The notes under the pieces: generated by a model
What the model saw: only the letters and a program-made list of their open reading frames with translations
The model's database searches: none
Told to the model about the DNA's origin: nothing
Part shown: piece after piece, positions 33,722 to 44,889 of the stretch
Numbering within the stretch: position 1 is the stretch's first letter
How the letters are laid out: each line of letters opens with the position of its first letter
Source: Stenocarpella maydis
Lineage: Eukaryota; Ascomycota; Sordariomycetes; Diaporthales; Diaporthaceae
Direction: 5' to 3'
Length of the DNA: 64,000 nt
Assembly: GCA_002270565.1 (NCBI GenBank)
Contig: NQMI01000155.1
Coordinates: 41,469-105,468, forward strand
Made by a program: the position numbers and the translations under genes

Positions 33722-35839
33722 GAAAGCTGGCAAATATTCTGAAACTAACACACTTATTAATATAACCCACTCACTAGTAAACCACATTATATAAAGGCCT
33801 TAAATAATACAGTGAATTTGTCTATATATAGTTCTTGATAGTATTAAACTAGCTAATACAGAGAGAAAGCTTTAAACTTAATATAATAAACTTAATATAA
33901 CATTATTTATTATACTTCTATAGTATAAGGTAATGATTAAGGTTTTGAATTATATAAAAAAATCAGTTATATATCCTAAATAGTATTAAATTTAATTAAC
34001 ATAGGCTTAAATTTAATAACTTAATAGCTTATTAATAGCACTAGTGTAAATTACAATAATTTAAAATCAAGACTCATAATATGAAAGAATACTTTATCAT
34101 TTAATACCAGTAAAATTACTAAATAAGTAATCAATAATTACAGGCATAAATTACAAACTAATTATCTTAATCTAAACTCATTATTTTTATCCCTCAAGGG
34201 TAAATATTATTTATTTCAACTAAGAAGAGGAAATTAGAGAATATAGCTAGTTTATAAAGGACTTTTTAAAAATTATTAAAGTTTAAATAACCCTTAATCA
34301 GGTCTTTTATACTTTAGGGGACCTTATTATAATAATAAGCTTAGAAAAGAAATTCTGGTACTTAAATAGTTTAAAACTTAGCTTATTATTATAGTTTATG
34401 AAATATGTAATTATATAGTTAAGGGATTAAATATCTTCATAATATTTTATAAATAGTTAATAATTAACATCAAAAGCTTTAAGAACAAAATCTAAGGATC
34501 TAGGGAGATTTATAAATATTCTTATAAAATGAGAGAGAACTAAAAGTACTTATAAAGAGCTGAAGATTACTTTTGAATTAAGTAAATAATTAAGGTTTAT
34601 TTAAGAGAAGTAGCTAAATAAGGTAAGAATATATTTACTTTATTAAAAGTTTAGGATATTAAAATTTTTAAGTGAGCTTGGTTACATATTAAGTTTATTT
34701 CTTAAGGGTAAATTGAACTTATAGGTAATTTTATTTAAGATAAATAATTAAGGTGTTAACTGGATTACTTTTAAAAGCTAATTACTTACCTTTAACAAAT
34801 ATAAGTAGCTAAAATCTTAAAGATCTTTTAAATAATACAAACTATTATATTAATTCTTTAGTAATATATTACATAATACCTATAAGCTTTCGTATTATGT
34901 AAATAATTTAAGGTTATTTAATGTCAAAACCTATAAATACTTTAAATATAATAAATAAGCTAAAGCTAATATTACTCTATTTTCAATTTAAAAAAGGACT
35001 GTATATAATTTATAATATTCTTATTAATATGTATAGGCTTAATATAAAGAATCTAATACTTAAAGTTATACTTATTATAAAGGGTTTTTATATTAATAAT
35101 ATCTTTGAATGAAATTTAAATAATACTAAATTCTAACTCTATAAATTATAATTTAGTATTATAATATACTTTACTCACTTTAAGCTTAATTATTAAGTAA
35201 ATAAGGTACTAATATAAGTTAATTCCTTATAAATATAGACCACTTTTTGCTTATTTTAAAGATATTATTATATTTTGAATAAAACCAATGTTATTCTATT
35301 TAGATCCTTATTATAAAATAAAAACATTTTATAATTCCTACTTATTAGAAGAATTTAGAATATATATAATACCTTAATATAAGTTCTTAAAGGCTGAATA
35401 TTTCATAACTATTAATAAAAGTAGCATAATAAGTAATAATAAATAGTGTATGAATAATTAAATATATACGTTATGTCATATTATATATAAACAAATATTA
35501 TTAAGATAAGTATTTCAAGATTATTTAAGACATCCTTTCTAATATATAAGCATTAGTTACAGATTTTATATTATATGTTTTGAATTTTTAAATAGCTTAA
35601 ATAGCTTAAATAGGTTACAGTAATTTATCATCTTAAAATATAAGATATATATTATTAACTTATTTTTAAATTCCCTTATATTAGAAAATCAAGTAAGCAA
35701 ATAAATTGAATAGTAATATACAAGTTAAAGATATAATTAATTTTAAAATGGGCTATCTTATATAAACCTGAACATTTCTAAGCCTTATTATATTTACTGT
35801 AACATTTTTAAAGTTATAAATTCAATTAGAAACAATTAA

Positions 35840-35910
35840 TTAAATATAGTTAGTATTAATTAGTACTGAACGTTATTAGATATCCAGCGTAGAAGAGGTT
35901 CTAGGGTAGC
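35840..35910. repeat. Extra Fot1-type terminal repeat fragment
   Basis: Resembles the right end of the copy at 36,146-38,142 (attaatta...tatagttagtattaattagtact...ctagggta). It probably marks the end of a third, more decayed copy whose left end I could not place. Confidence 0.45.
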
Positions 35911-36145
35911 TTAAAGTAAGTGAAATTACTAAAAACTAACTACTTTTCAGTTTAAATTACTTCTTAATACCTTATATTTCATGTATTCACATAAGTATAT
36001 AAGTGTATATATAAGTATATATATATAGCAAATCTCAAAATATAGGTATTTTAAATACAAAAATGAATTGAATTCCTTAATATAGTTTACTAAGAAGTAG
36101 GCTATATTGGGAAGTATGCTACTTTTGCTATGTTTGCTAACTTCA

Positions 36146-38142
36146 GTTAACCCTAGCACCCCCCTAGGGTAAATAATTAATAAAGGTTAGCATAAATTAG
36201 TACCAACTATACTTAATTGCTTATTTTAAAATAAATTTACTAATGTAGATTTATTAGTAGGGCTATGGTACTAATTTAAAAAAGCAAACTTTTAATAAGA
36301 AAAATATACTTTATACTAAATAGTGCTAACTCCATCCTTAAAATTATAATCAGCTACAGACTATTTACACATATATATTATCACTAATTAGTACTAACTA
36401 TACTAGATTTACTATAATATGGTTAGAATCCCATTTATTTAATTTTTCTGTGTCTTTCTTATATATCTTAGTATTATACTTAGCCTTGCTATAGATCCTA
36501 TAGTATTATTTACTTAATCTAATATAAATTAAGTCCATATTACTATTATTAATTTTATTTGCTAGCTACTTCTTCTTTTTCTTTTGCTAAATTATTACTT
36601 ACGAGTTCTTAACAATAAGTACTATGTTAGCCTTCTTAATAGTATAAACCTAATCCTTTAAAAGGATAAACTTATTTACTATTACCTATATATCCTTTAA
36701 TATTTAGTTAATAATCTTTAAAATTAGTATAGGGAAGCTATTATATTGGATATAAATTTTACCTTTAATTAAAATCATTTACTAAATAGTTTATTGGATA
36801 TTAAATGGCATGTAGGACACCTATTATTAGGGAGAAATCAAAATATATAATACTAAAGTATTTAAATAAATATTAAGTTTTAAGAAAAATAGAATCTAAG
36901 TCCTAAGGTATAATTCTAGCTCCTTTTAATATAGCCTTAATATTATCCTCTACAAAAGTCTTATTATAAGCTGCCTTAAATATAATAAAGAACTTAGATT
37001 TAATAATATAGTTAATAAAAGCCTAAATAAAGTTACTTTTTTCCTTACTATATATATACTTTAATAACAAGCATAATATAATATTTAATAGCTATTAAAT
37101 TCCTAAATTCATTTTAAACTAATCTTATTATCTATTTATTTATTTAATATAGGCTTTATTATATAAGAGCTAGTAAAACCTAACTCTATAGCCTAACTTA
37201 TAAGATAATAAGTATCTTGAATATTTATAAGTAGCAGAATATACTAGCCCTTTATATTAATATACTTAATAACTATTATTCATTCTTTATCATTAGGCTA
37301 AATAGATTTAGCGTTTTTATACTTATTAGTATATATAAGTACTATTGATATAATAATTACTATAAAGCTAATCTTATTAAAGTTATCAAGGTTATTATTA
37401 ATGATCCTATATTTAGTTATTATATGATAAAAGAGCTAAAACTAATTCCTAATAATCTTTAGATCTTAATAAACAGCCCTTTAATAGTTGTTAGGATAAT
37501 TAAACATAATCTTTAAGCTAAGTTATATATTTATAAAGTATGAAGTCTCGTACGTAGCTACTAGCTTAATATTATATAATACTAGTAAGAGGTTAGCTAT
37601 ATCTTTTATATTAATGATTTATAAGGGGAATCCTTAAATATCTTAATTAATAATATATTAACTAAGCATTTACTCTTTAATTTAGTTAAGTCTATATACA
37701 TTAGTATAGAAATCTTTATAATTATATTATTATGTTATTTTTTGTTATAATATAGTTTAGGTAATATTAAATATCTTAGTAGGTTTATAAATATATATAT
37801 GTTTTATATTACTTTTTTAAGATTTCTAAATAGCCTAGAAAGCTAAAAGTATTCTACTTTTTATAATATAGGATATATATTATTATTTTAAAATGCTAAT
37901 ATATTCAATGTTTAAATAGATGTGTTAGTGTGTAACAATGATATAAAAATAAAACATGGAATTAGTACTAAAAAAGCATCATTCTATTAAAACCTTAATA
38001 CTTACAGGCCCCATTATACCTACCCTAATACCATGAAATTAATAATATTCTTTTAAAATCAGTAATTAAGTATAGTTAGTACTAATTAGTGCTAACTGTT
38101 ATTAATTATTTAGCTCTAGAAGCGTCCTAGTGTTAACTGAAG
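36146..38142 (-). mobile_element. Fot1/pogo-type DNA transposon, copy 2, inverted
   Basis: Terminal inverted repeats: left cagttaaccctagcaccccc at 36,146, right at about 38,068-38,142 ending cctagtgttaactg. The reverse complement of 37,200-37,690 aligns by eye with 31,990-32,420 over several hundred bases (for example ggaattagtttt, taataactaaatata, gctaaatctatttagcc). It therefore lies opposite to copy 1 and is also RIP-mutated. No open frame remains. Confidence 0.75.
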
Positions 38143-38451
38143 TTAGTAGAAATAGCAAAAATAGCCTATCTCCTAATATAGCCTAGTTCCTAGTAAACCA
38201 CATTAAGGTATATAAGAATACATATATATCTTAAATACTTAACTGTTATATAATAATTATTATTATTTAAAGTCTTAGTTTACTTGTTAATATAATGGTT
38301 ATTGAGCTCTTATTTAAAATATAAGGAGCTATTATTATTATATTTAGTATATAATAAAAGTTAAGTAAAAATACTATAAGTCGAAGTTCATAATGCTTTA
38401 TTTAGATGATTTTAATTATCTAAGGGGTATATTATATATGTAAGGCTTTAC

Positions 38452-38545
38452 TTACTATTTACTCTATTATATAAAATCCAACCTTCCCCAACCTATTATT
38501 CTTATTACTAGAGTACCAGATAATTTGCTCTATCTGAATTCCTCT
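38452..38545 (+). repeat. Right boundary direct repeat (putative 3' LTR end)
   Basis: Partner of 29,588-29,690. To its right the sequence returns at once to normal composition, so the block boundary coincides with this repeat. Confidence 0.65.
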
Positions 38546-38832
38546 CTCTGTTTGATACGTTACATTGATAAATGTCTTGCAGAATTCTGCGGAAACCCCA
38601 GGTGCCACTCTTTTCCCACATATTCTTCCAATAAGAGCTTGTCGTTTGAATGCGGAAGAGTCCGGCTAATGCGCGGAAGGAGAAAGATTTGAGACACATG
38701 CAGGATGCAAGATCAATTCCTTCCCAGGCTGGCGCTTTCGAACTGCTTCGAAGATAGGGTATAAAGAACCAAGCCCCATCTGCTGGTTCATGCCTTCGTA
38801 ATCATGTTTAGCCGCAATAAAATATCATCTAC

Positions 38833-40932
38833 ATGTACTTGAACGGTCCGCTGCTGTATATGTCACAGCATCCAGGGAGTCCCAAAGCCGCGATGTCAGC
38901 AGACGGCGAAGAAACTGTTTTCAACGTGTTCCAGTCTCGCCGGTTCGCCTGCGACCGTTGCCACAGACAGAAGTTAAGGTGTGAAAGGAGCCCTTCCGTT
39001 GCGAAGGGCAACGTCATCATCTCCTTTGGAACCTGCAGCCGCTGTGTCAAGGCCGGGGTGCCATGTCATACAACGACGCAGCTGACAGGATCATCTGCTG
39101 CTGATGCCGACAACAATACCAGCAACAACATCAGCTTGAACACCACCACAACCACGGTAACTCCTACTATTGTTGCTAATAAGAGAAAGACTCCTCCGAC
39201 CGAGACCCAGGAAGAGGCAGCGACCGAGTCGCCCTCTGCCTCGGCCTCTGGGAGCTCTGCTGTTTCCATCCCTGGACCGCCTTTTATGCATTTGACAGAC
39301 ATTGACGAGTTGGATCTGGGCAACATTTCGCCTGCTTTTGAAGGAGCATTGTTCGACACGAACACGGTATCCTTCCATGATCACGGTCACTTCGAATTGG
39401 GCCCGGACAGGTTCCAAGGGGCAACAGCAACAGGAGGCGCCGCAACATCCTCTGGATCGCTGGCCCCGGTTGCTCCCAACACAAGTCCATCGCCCCCTCG
39501 CCTTCACCCCCTGGAAGTCGACGGGCAGAGGGTCGATACTGGCCTCGAAAGTGTTACTGGCCTCGAAAGTGATAAGATAGCCGCCTTTGTGGACCAGACC
39601 TACTTCGAGTGTTCGGAAGCGCATCCTGGCGAGAGTAATAAAAACAAGGGCACCCCTAATCCGCCGCACTGCCACGACACTGTGGTCACGGCTGGGCAGT
39701 CCGACGCCGAGCTCGTCGGCTCCCCGGAGGACATCTGCAGGAGAAGGCTACTGGAGCTTCACTCGCTCCTCCTGGGCGAACTCCACTGCATCACCGACGC
39801 TGACCTGGCGCAGGCCTTCTTCTCGGATGAGAGCGCCAGTATTCCGAGGGGCAACGCGCATGTTTCCAAAACAAATGTCATCAGCCGGGTGCTCTTCGTC
39901 TCAGAGCGTCTGATCGACGTACTTAATGGGCTCTGCTACCTATCTGCCACCACCCCACAACCCCAGGCTGAGAACGGCCGTCTGTCGTGCTCATGTGGTG
40001 CGGCGGACGTCCATGCCTACCACAACAATGTGTCCCCGACAACCACCACCAGTAGCCGCGATGAGGCCATTATGCCGGCCGCGCAAGATGCATACTCTCC
40101 TATCAGCCCTCCCTCGATTTCGGCATCACTTGTGGAGCTCCCCATGATAATATCGTTTCTCTCCTGCTACGTCAGTCTCCTGTCTGTGTACCGCGCCGTC
40201 TTCACGAGCATCCACGACACGCTGCGGTCGGCGGTATCTGATACCGGCGCCCAGGCACCTACCGCTGCCTCCATGCCACTCCTAGCCCAAGAACCTTACA
40301 ATATGCACCCCCGCCTGTTCTACCAGCAGCCAAATAGCAACATGGAGGCTCCCCCAGCACCGAAGGGGAGACGCTCTTCCTTCATGGCAACAGATCCGAG
40401 GGAGGGATTGCCCAGAAGAGGAGATCGAGGCCACGCGGTGGCTCGAGAGTCCCGGCATCGCGGCGTGCTGGCGCAACTCGACCCGCCGTACATCACACGG
40501 CAGCGCACTCTGGGCATCCGCATCCAGCTGGAAGTCATGACGCACATGTTAGATAAGATAGAGGACGCGTGGATAGGCTCGTTGGGTAGCGAGGACGCCC
40601 AAAGTCAGCCACAGCTGCACCCGGTGTATAACGCCGCGGCGGCGGCGGCTGGACTCTGTAGCCCCCATCACCAGAACTACCATCACAACAGCCACAACCA
40701 GTACCATCATGTGCAGCAGCACTTCCAGGACCAAGACATGGATCACAGTCTGCTGCACAGCGAACGGCCCGGTCTCAATTTGAATGGGACGGCCACCATG
40801 CAGCTCCTGCAAAGCATGCTGGCTCACGAGGGATATAGTTCCGCTGATGGGGATCACAGAGTGGGCGTGGGAAGCCTGATGGGGATAGTCGAGAGCATAC
40901 GCAAGCTGTTGAGAAGCACTCGGTTCACATAG
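38833..40932 (+). CDS. Zn2Cys6 (fungal zinc cluster) transcription factor
   Basis: Seen: an intronless gene of 699 residues; ATGs at 38,863 and 38,893 are alternative starts. The DNA-binding domain is near residues 37-78: CDRCHRQKLRC gives CX2CX6C, and after a 17-residue linker CSRCVKAGVPC gives CX2CX6C. The linker is longer than the usual 5-12 residues. It is followed by Ser/Thr/Asn-rich low complexity (TTTTTVTPTIV) and a helical region (RRRLLELHSLLLGELHCITDADLAQAFF), ending with His/Gln-rich and Leu-rich tails. Known: the overall plan resembles AflR-type cluster regulators, without the downstream fungal_trans homology. Inferred: a nuclear activator, possibly of the cluster at 1-28 kb, but a transposon block lies between them and no binding site was proven. 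It could serve another locus. Confidence 0.85.
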   Translation: MYLNGPLLYMSQHPGSPKAAMSADGEETVFNVFQSRRFACDRCHRQKLRCERSPSVAKGNVIISFGTCSRCVKAGVPCHTTTQLTGSSAADADNNTSNNISLNTTTTTVTPTIVANKRKTPPTETQEEAATESPSASASGSSAVSIPGPPFMHLTDIDELDLGNISPAFEGALFDTNTVSFHDHGHFELGPDRFQGATATGGAATSSGSLAPVAPNTSPSPPRLHPLEVDGQRVDTGLESVTGLESDKIAAFVDQTYFECSEAHPGESNKNKGTPNPPHCHDTVVTAGQSDAELVGSPEDICRRRLLELHSLLLGELHCITDADLAQAFFSDESASIPRGNAHVSKTNVISRVLFVSERLIDVLNGLCYLSATTPQPQAENGRLSCSCGAADVHAYHNNVSPTTTTSSRDEAIMPAAQDAYSPISPPSISASLVELPMIISFLSCYVSLLSVYRAVFTSIHDTLRSAVSDTGAQAPTAASMPLLAQEPYNMHPRLFYQQPNSNMEAPPAPKGRRSSFMATDPREGLPRRGDRGHAVARESRHRGVLAQLDPPYITRQRTLGIRIQLEVMTHMLDKIEDAWIGSLGSEDAQSQPQLHPVYNAAAAAAGLCSPHHQNYHHNSHNQYHHVQQHFQDQDMDHSLLHSERPGLNLNGTATMQLLQSMLAHEGYSSADGDHRVGVGSLMGIVESIRKLLRSTRFT

Positions 40933-41230
40933 ATCCAGCTTCGAAGAATAGAGGCTGTGATTCTAGCAAGGAGTGCATTCTGACCGTGCTGTCCATCGTC
41001 GCGTCCCAATTATTCTCATGGTGTGACTACCAAGGCCCCCTTCCTCCTTAAATACCCGTAGCATGTTGCTCGAGGTTTCTGTGCGTTTTTGTTGACTCTG
41101 GTAGCCGTCTCCCACTAGACGTGGGGATGACTGAATCCCGCGTCCCTGATCCTGTAAGTAAGCTGTAGAAAAAGAGGAAGTGAGAACGACAAGCATCGCC
41201 CGGATTGCATCCGCATTAATCAGCTTCACC
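40933..41230. other. Gap between convergent genes
   Basis: Contains the 3' ends of the transcription factor and of the ADF-like gene. Nothing else seen. Confidence 0.5.
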
Positions 41231-41929
41231 TCAGGCCGCTGAGGCCGTGTATCCTCCGTTCTGGCGCTGTTTGCCTTCCCCGGGGGGCTTAAGCTCCCCT
41301 AGAACCAAGTCCTCGTCAATCTCGGCGACATCCTCGACCTCGAACCTCCTGTATGTGCTCAGCCCGGCCTCGGCGCTTGCGACCTCCAGCACGGCGCGCT
41401 TCATGAGGGGGTACACCATCCGGTTCTTGATTGCCTGGATGCCCAGCGCACCGGGCGGCGAGGGGAAGGTGAAGAAGAACAGGAGCACGATGTCCTGGAG
41501 GCCCGTGGCCCCGTGATCAAAGCGACAAAAGGTGAACCGCGGCTCGGTTGGCGAGATGGCCTGCGCAATCTCCGCGATGGTCGACGGGCGGGCGGCGCGT
41601 GGGCTGGGAACGAGGTGGATGACCTCAGTCTCGGGGTCGACGCTCTGCAGCCACGTCAGCATTAGGCAATCAATCAATCACCTGGTCCCCCAAGCTGTCA
41701 CGGCTAACTTGAACTTTCGCAAATCTCTGCGTCGGCTTCGCGAAAGTCTGTGCGGAATTTTGCTACCTACCAACATGACAAGTCTGGTCTTCTCCGCGGC
41801 CAATGCCTGCAGCGCCTCCATGGCCTCCGTTGTTACGGAAACGGTCATATGCTCGCTCAGGCGAACAACCTTGACTTCAGGGGCCATTTTTTTTGAGTCG
41901 ATGGTAGAAGAGGCCTGGTTCGGTGCCAT
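41231..41929 (-). CDS. Twinfilin/ADF-homology (cofilin-like) actin-binding protein
   Basis: Seen: exons 41929-41771 and 41644-41231, intron 41645-41770 (GTAGGT...gctgac...CTGCAG), joined in phase 0 to 190 residues. EPRFTFCRFDH, IVLLFFFTFPSPPGALGIQA and IKNRMVYPLMKRAVLEVA, then YRRFEVEDVAEIDEDLVLGE, match the C-terminal ADF-H domain of twinfilins (pattern 'PRYxLYRFxH...IFxYxxP...IKxRMLYxxxK...KxxExxDxxEL'). Known: ADF-H domains bind actin monomers and filament ends. Here there is only one domain, half a twinfilin. Inferred: a cytosolic actin-binding protein or a truncated twinfilin paralogue. Interesting because cytochalasans act on actin, but a simple housekeeping gene is the default reading. 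Confidence 0.75.
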
Positions 41930-42350
41930 TTATTTTCCCCTGAGGTATGTCCGTTAAATTTCAACTGAAAAATGAGGATACGCGGATCAGGTGGCGCGTT
42001 TGTAGGACAGAAGGGCAAACAGCTCAGTGCCAGTAATGTGGGGGACGTTATACGCTATAATATTATCTAATCATACATCCATGCAATATTACTTAGACTA
42101 ATACCTACTAAGTACTAAGGCAGGTACTGTATAAACGCAGTATATCATATAATAAATAATATAATATACTATTAAAGGCTATAAGAACAATGTTAGGTAG
42201 TATAATATATAATTTTTATATTATTATAATTACACCAAACCTTAATAGGGTTCAGTAAGTAACGTATAGGGTTTATATTAGCAGAGTAGTGCAGAGTCAG
42301 CACATATAGTCAGCGGACAAAATTTCCGCTATACTCTGCACCTACCTACT
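41930..42350. other. AT-rich intergenic stretch before the retroelement nest
   Basis: About 420 bp, increasingly AT-rich after 42,050. It contains a near-palindrome agcggacaaaatttccgct around 42,314-42,332. No gene seen. Confidence 0.5.
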
Positions 42351-42765
42351 TGTTATGAGCCAACACACATCGGCGGCTAACTACCGCAGAAGACAACCCC
42401 GCAGGTCAGGAAGTGGCCCCCAAAAGGAGCGCCCCGCCTGATCCAATCAGTGACGCCACCTTATCGGGGTTAGGGTTAGGGACCCACCACGATCAATGAG
42501 ATCATTATTGATTCCATCAAGCAACACTTAATTAATAGGATCACCATTAATACTATTAATGATAAATAAAGGGTTAGAATATATAAGGATATAGTTATTA
42601 CCATATTAGGTAGCTTTTATAGAATAGACTCTTTAGTTGTTAATCTAAGTATTTAATCCTAATGTTAAATAGCCTTATAGCTAGTAATTATTATTAAGTT
42701 AATAATATTGCTTAATAACTGCCTAATAATGTATTTTAAATATAAACCCTTGATCTTTTAGGATT
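42351..42765 (+). repeat. Ty3/gypsy-type LTR, left copy
   Basis: Begins TGTTATGAGCCAACACACAT and runs to about taataatgtat, ahead of the gag relic. It matches sequence near 51,544-51,985 (gaatatataaggatat, tagaatagactctt, atagccttatagctagtaat). It includes an aggggttagggttaggga stretch (42,464-42,482) like two telomere repeats. Confidence 0.7.
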
Positions 42766-42879
42766 AATGTATTTGGAAATCTCTTTAATTATTATATTTT
42801 AATAATTCTTGTTTATATATTGCTATGCAGACTTTAAGCACTATTATATATAAAACCCTTTATAATATTGGACTTTGGA

Positions 42880-43945
42880 ATGACTACCCCTACTTATAAC
42901 CTTCTCTATAAGCTGGATGAACTTGCTAATAATGAGACTATAGACCCTTATGTTTAGGAACTAGTTAATAAGGTTAGGTAGTTGCGCCTTTTTATAAAAG
43001 GTTAAGCTTAATGTAATGCGGAAGTTGAATAGCTTTAATAGGAGATCACCACTCTCTGAGCTGGAGCCAATATTATTAATACCCTAATCCAAATAAGGGA
43101 ATATATTAAGCTTAACACTCTAGCCCCTTATAATGGGACTGCTAGATAACTTTAGGTATATCTAATGCAGGTTAGGGCCTACTAGCACTTCTATAGGCTA
43201 GATATATAGCCTAGTGGAAAAAGGGTTATATATATATCCTCTTTCCTTAAAGGATAAGCTTTAGCTTGGTTTAAACCCTACTTGATTGACTTTATTAATG
43301 TAGAGTTGTTTAAAGCCTGTAAGCTTGAAATGCAGCGGATTTTTAGTAGCTATGAAGGCTATGAAGATGCCCTTAGGTCCCTATTTTAGGACCCAAATAA
43401 AGAATGGCAGGCAGAAAGAGACCTAGCGAATTGCAAATAGCGCGGTTTAGTAATTAACTATGCGGCAGAATTCTAGTAAATTTATGCTAAAATCAACTAT
43501 ACTAATAATATAAAGAAATTTATATTCTATTATAGATTAAAGGATAAAGTAAAGGATAAACTTAGTAAAATTATAGACTAACTTAATAATTTCTTATACT
43601 ATATAGAAATAGCTATCTAGATTAATAATAGACTCTATGAATGATATTTGGAAAAGAAAGGATGAACTTCTAAATGAATTATATTCCATAAGTATAAATC
43701 TAATACGGGAAAGAAGTATTAAAAGCTAAGTACCTAGTGGGGATAGCATGCAGGACTTATGGAATTGGATATTGCCTAATGTAAAGATAGGAAAAATATT
43801 AAATGCTATAACTGTAATAAAATGGGATACTTTACTTTAGAATGCTGGGCTCTAAAGGAAAATAGGGACTAGAAGTTAGTACCTAAAGGAACCTAATAGG
43901 CTAATGAAGCTACCTATTAAGCTAGTATAGCTACTTGCAATGCAT
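42880..43945 (+). pseudogene. Ty3/gypsy-like gag relic, RIP-inactivated
   Basis: One frame from atgactacccctacttat reads through as a gag protein apart from TAG/TAA stops at positions expected for Gln. Readable parts: YNLLYKLDELANNETIDPYV, APYNGTAR, FLKG-stop-ALAWFKPYLIDF, and a zinc knuckle CYNCNKMGYFTLEC (43,804-43,845). The knuckle should be CX2CX4HX4C; its His is Tyr, as a CAC-to-TAC change would give. Known: APF/YxGxx...ALDWFxPYLxD is typical of ascomycete gypsy gag. Dead copy. Confidence 0.8.
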
Positions 43946-44889
43946 AAGGACCACCCAGGTCTAAACTATAATGGGAACTTGCAAATAAGTACTATATTTA
44001 TGGAATATCCATTTACAACTAGTGTTAGGTATACCCAGATTAATACCCGGATAAAGGATGTAACTTCTATAATCCTAATGAGGAAGACCTTTATAATAGT
44101 TTATACTTCTCCTAATGCACTAAGTCCTAATGCAAAAAACATTAGGAAGATAGGGTATGATAGCAGCCTGTCCTACTAATGAAGAATCCCTAGAACTCTA
44201 GAAAGGCATATGTATTGCTTAGTTGGACAACTTACTTCAATAACAGCTGTGCCACTTACTATAGTGATAAGGAGGCTACCAGATAGTTTCCTAAGAATGC
44301 TTTAGGGAAGTAGGGAAGAACCCTAGCGGTAGGAAATAGGGAGGAGCTCCTGCAGATTAACCCTAGGATGAAAGGAAAGCCTATCCCTTAGGCCCTACTT
44401 GCGCTACAAACCCAGTGGAAGGAACCACAAGACTACCTAGGATAAGCGCCCCTTCTAGCCCTAAGAACTAATATTATAGCAGTTATGATTGCAGGGAGAC
44501 CTTTTAAAGAAACTATAGGATAACCTACCCAGGAATACAGGAGACCAGGAGATGCAGGACGTATATATCCATTATATGATAAATATAAAGATATCTCTTA
44601 AGTATCATATATTTACAATGGATACAAGGAACACATAAGGGAGAAAACTAAGTATAGCTGGTTTCCCTAATAATATCTAGGTAAGAATATTAAATATATA
44701 TATAAGCATAATGATTTCAAGAACTAGCACCTGCACTAAAAACATAATAAGATGGGATGCGCCCTAATAAGGCTAGACTCCTGTATACCTTTGGAATGCC
44801 TTTAGAACCCTAATGGATGGGCAAATTGCAATAAACCAATCTATAAGGTATATATACTTAATAAAGCTTAAGACTAGCATCTACTAATG
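43945..44889. other. Further retroelement relic sequence
   Basis: Continues the same decayed element (former protease/pol region) but no domain can be read with confidence. Confidence 0.4.

Larger units (their letters stand above)
29570..38600. mobile_element. AT-rich RIP-degraded transposon block bounded by a direct repeat
   Basis: The composition drops abruptly to very AT-rich, with stops in all frames. The two ends share a direct repeat: 29,588-29,690 and 38,452-38,545 both read 'ctattatataaaa...', then 'attattctta', then 'taccagataatttgct'. I read these as LTR ends of one large element into which DNA transposons later inserted. No intact coding gene exists inside. C-to-T decay of CA dinucleotides in both orientations is the signature of RIP. 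Confidence 0.75.

Noticed and set aside
34921..35112. 63-residue open frame in the AT-rich block
   Set aside because: Ile/Asn/Lys/Leu-rich, as expected by chance from AT-rich DNA.
44000..44180. 79-residue open frame in the gypsy relic
   Set aside because: A short leftover frame in RIP-mutated DNA; no domain.
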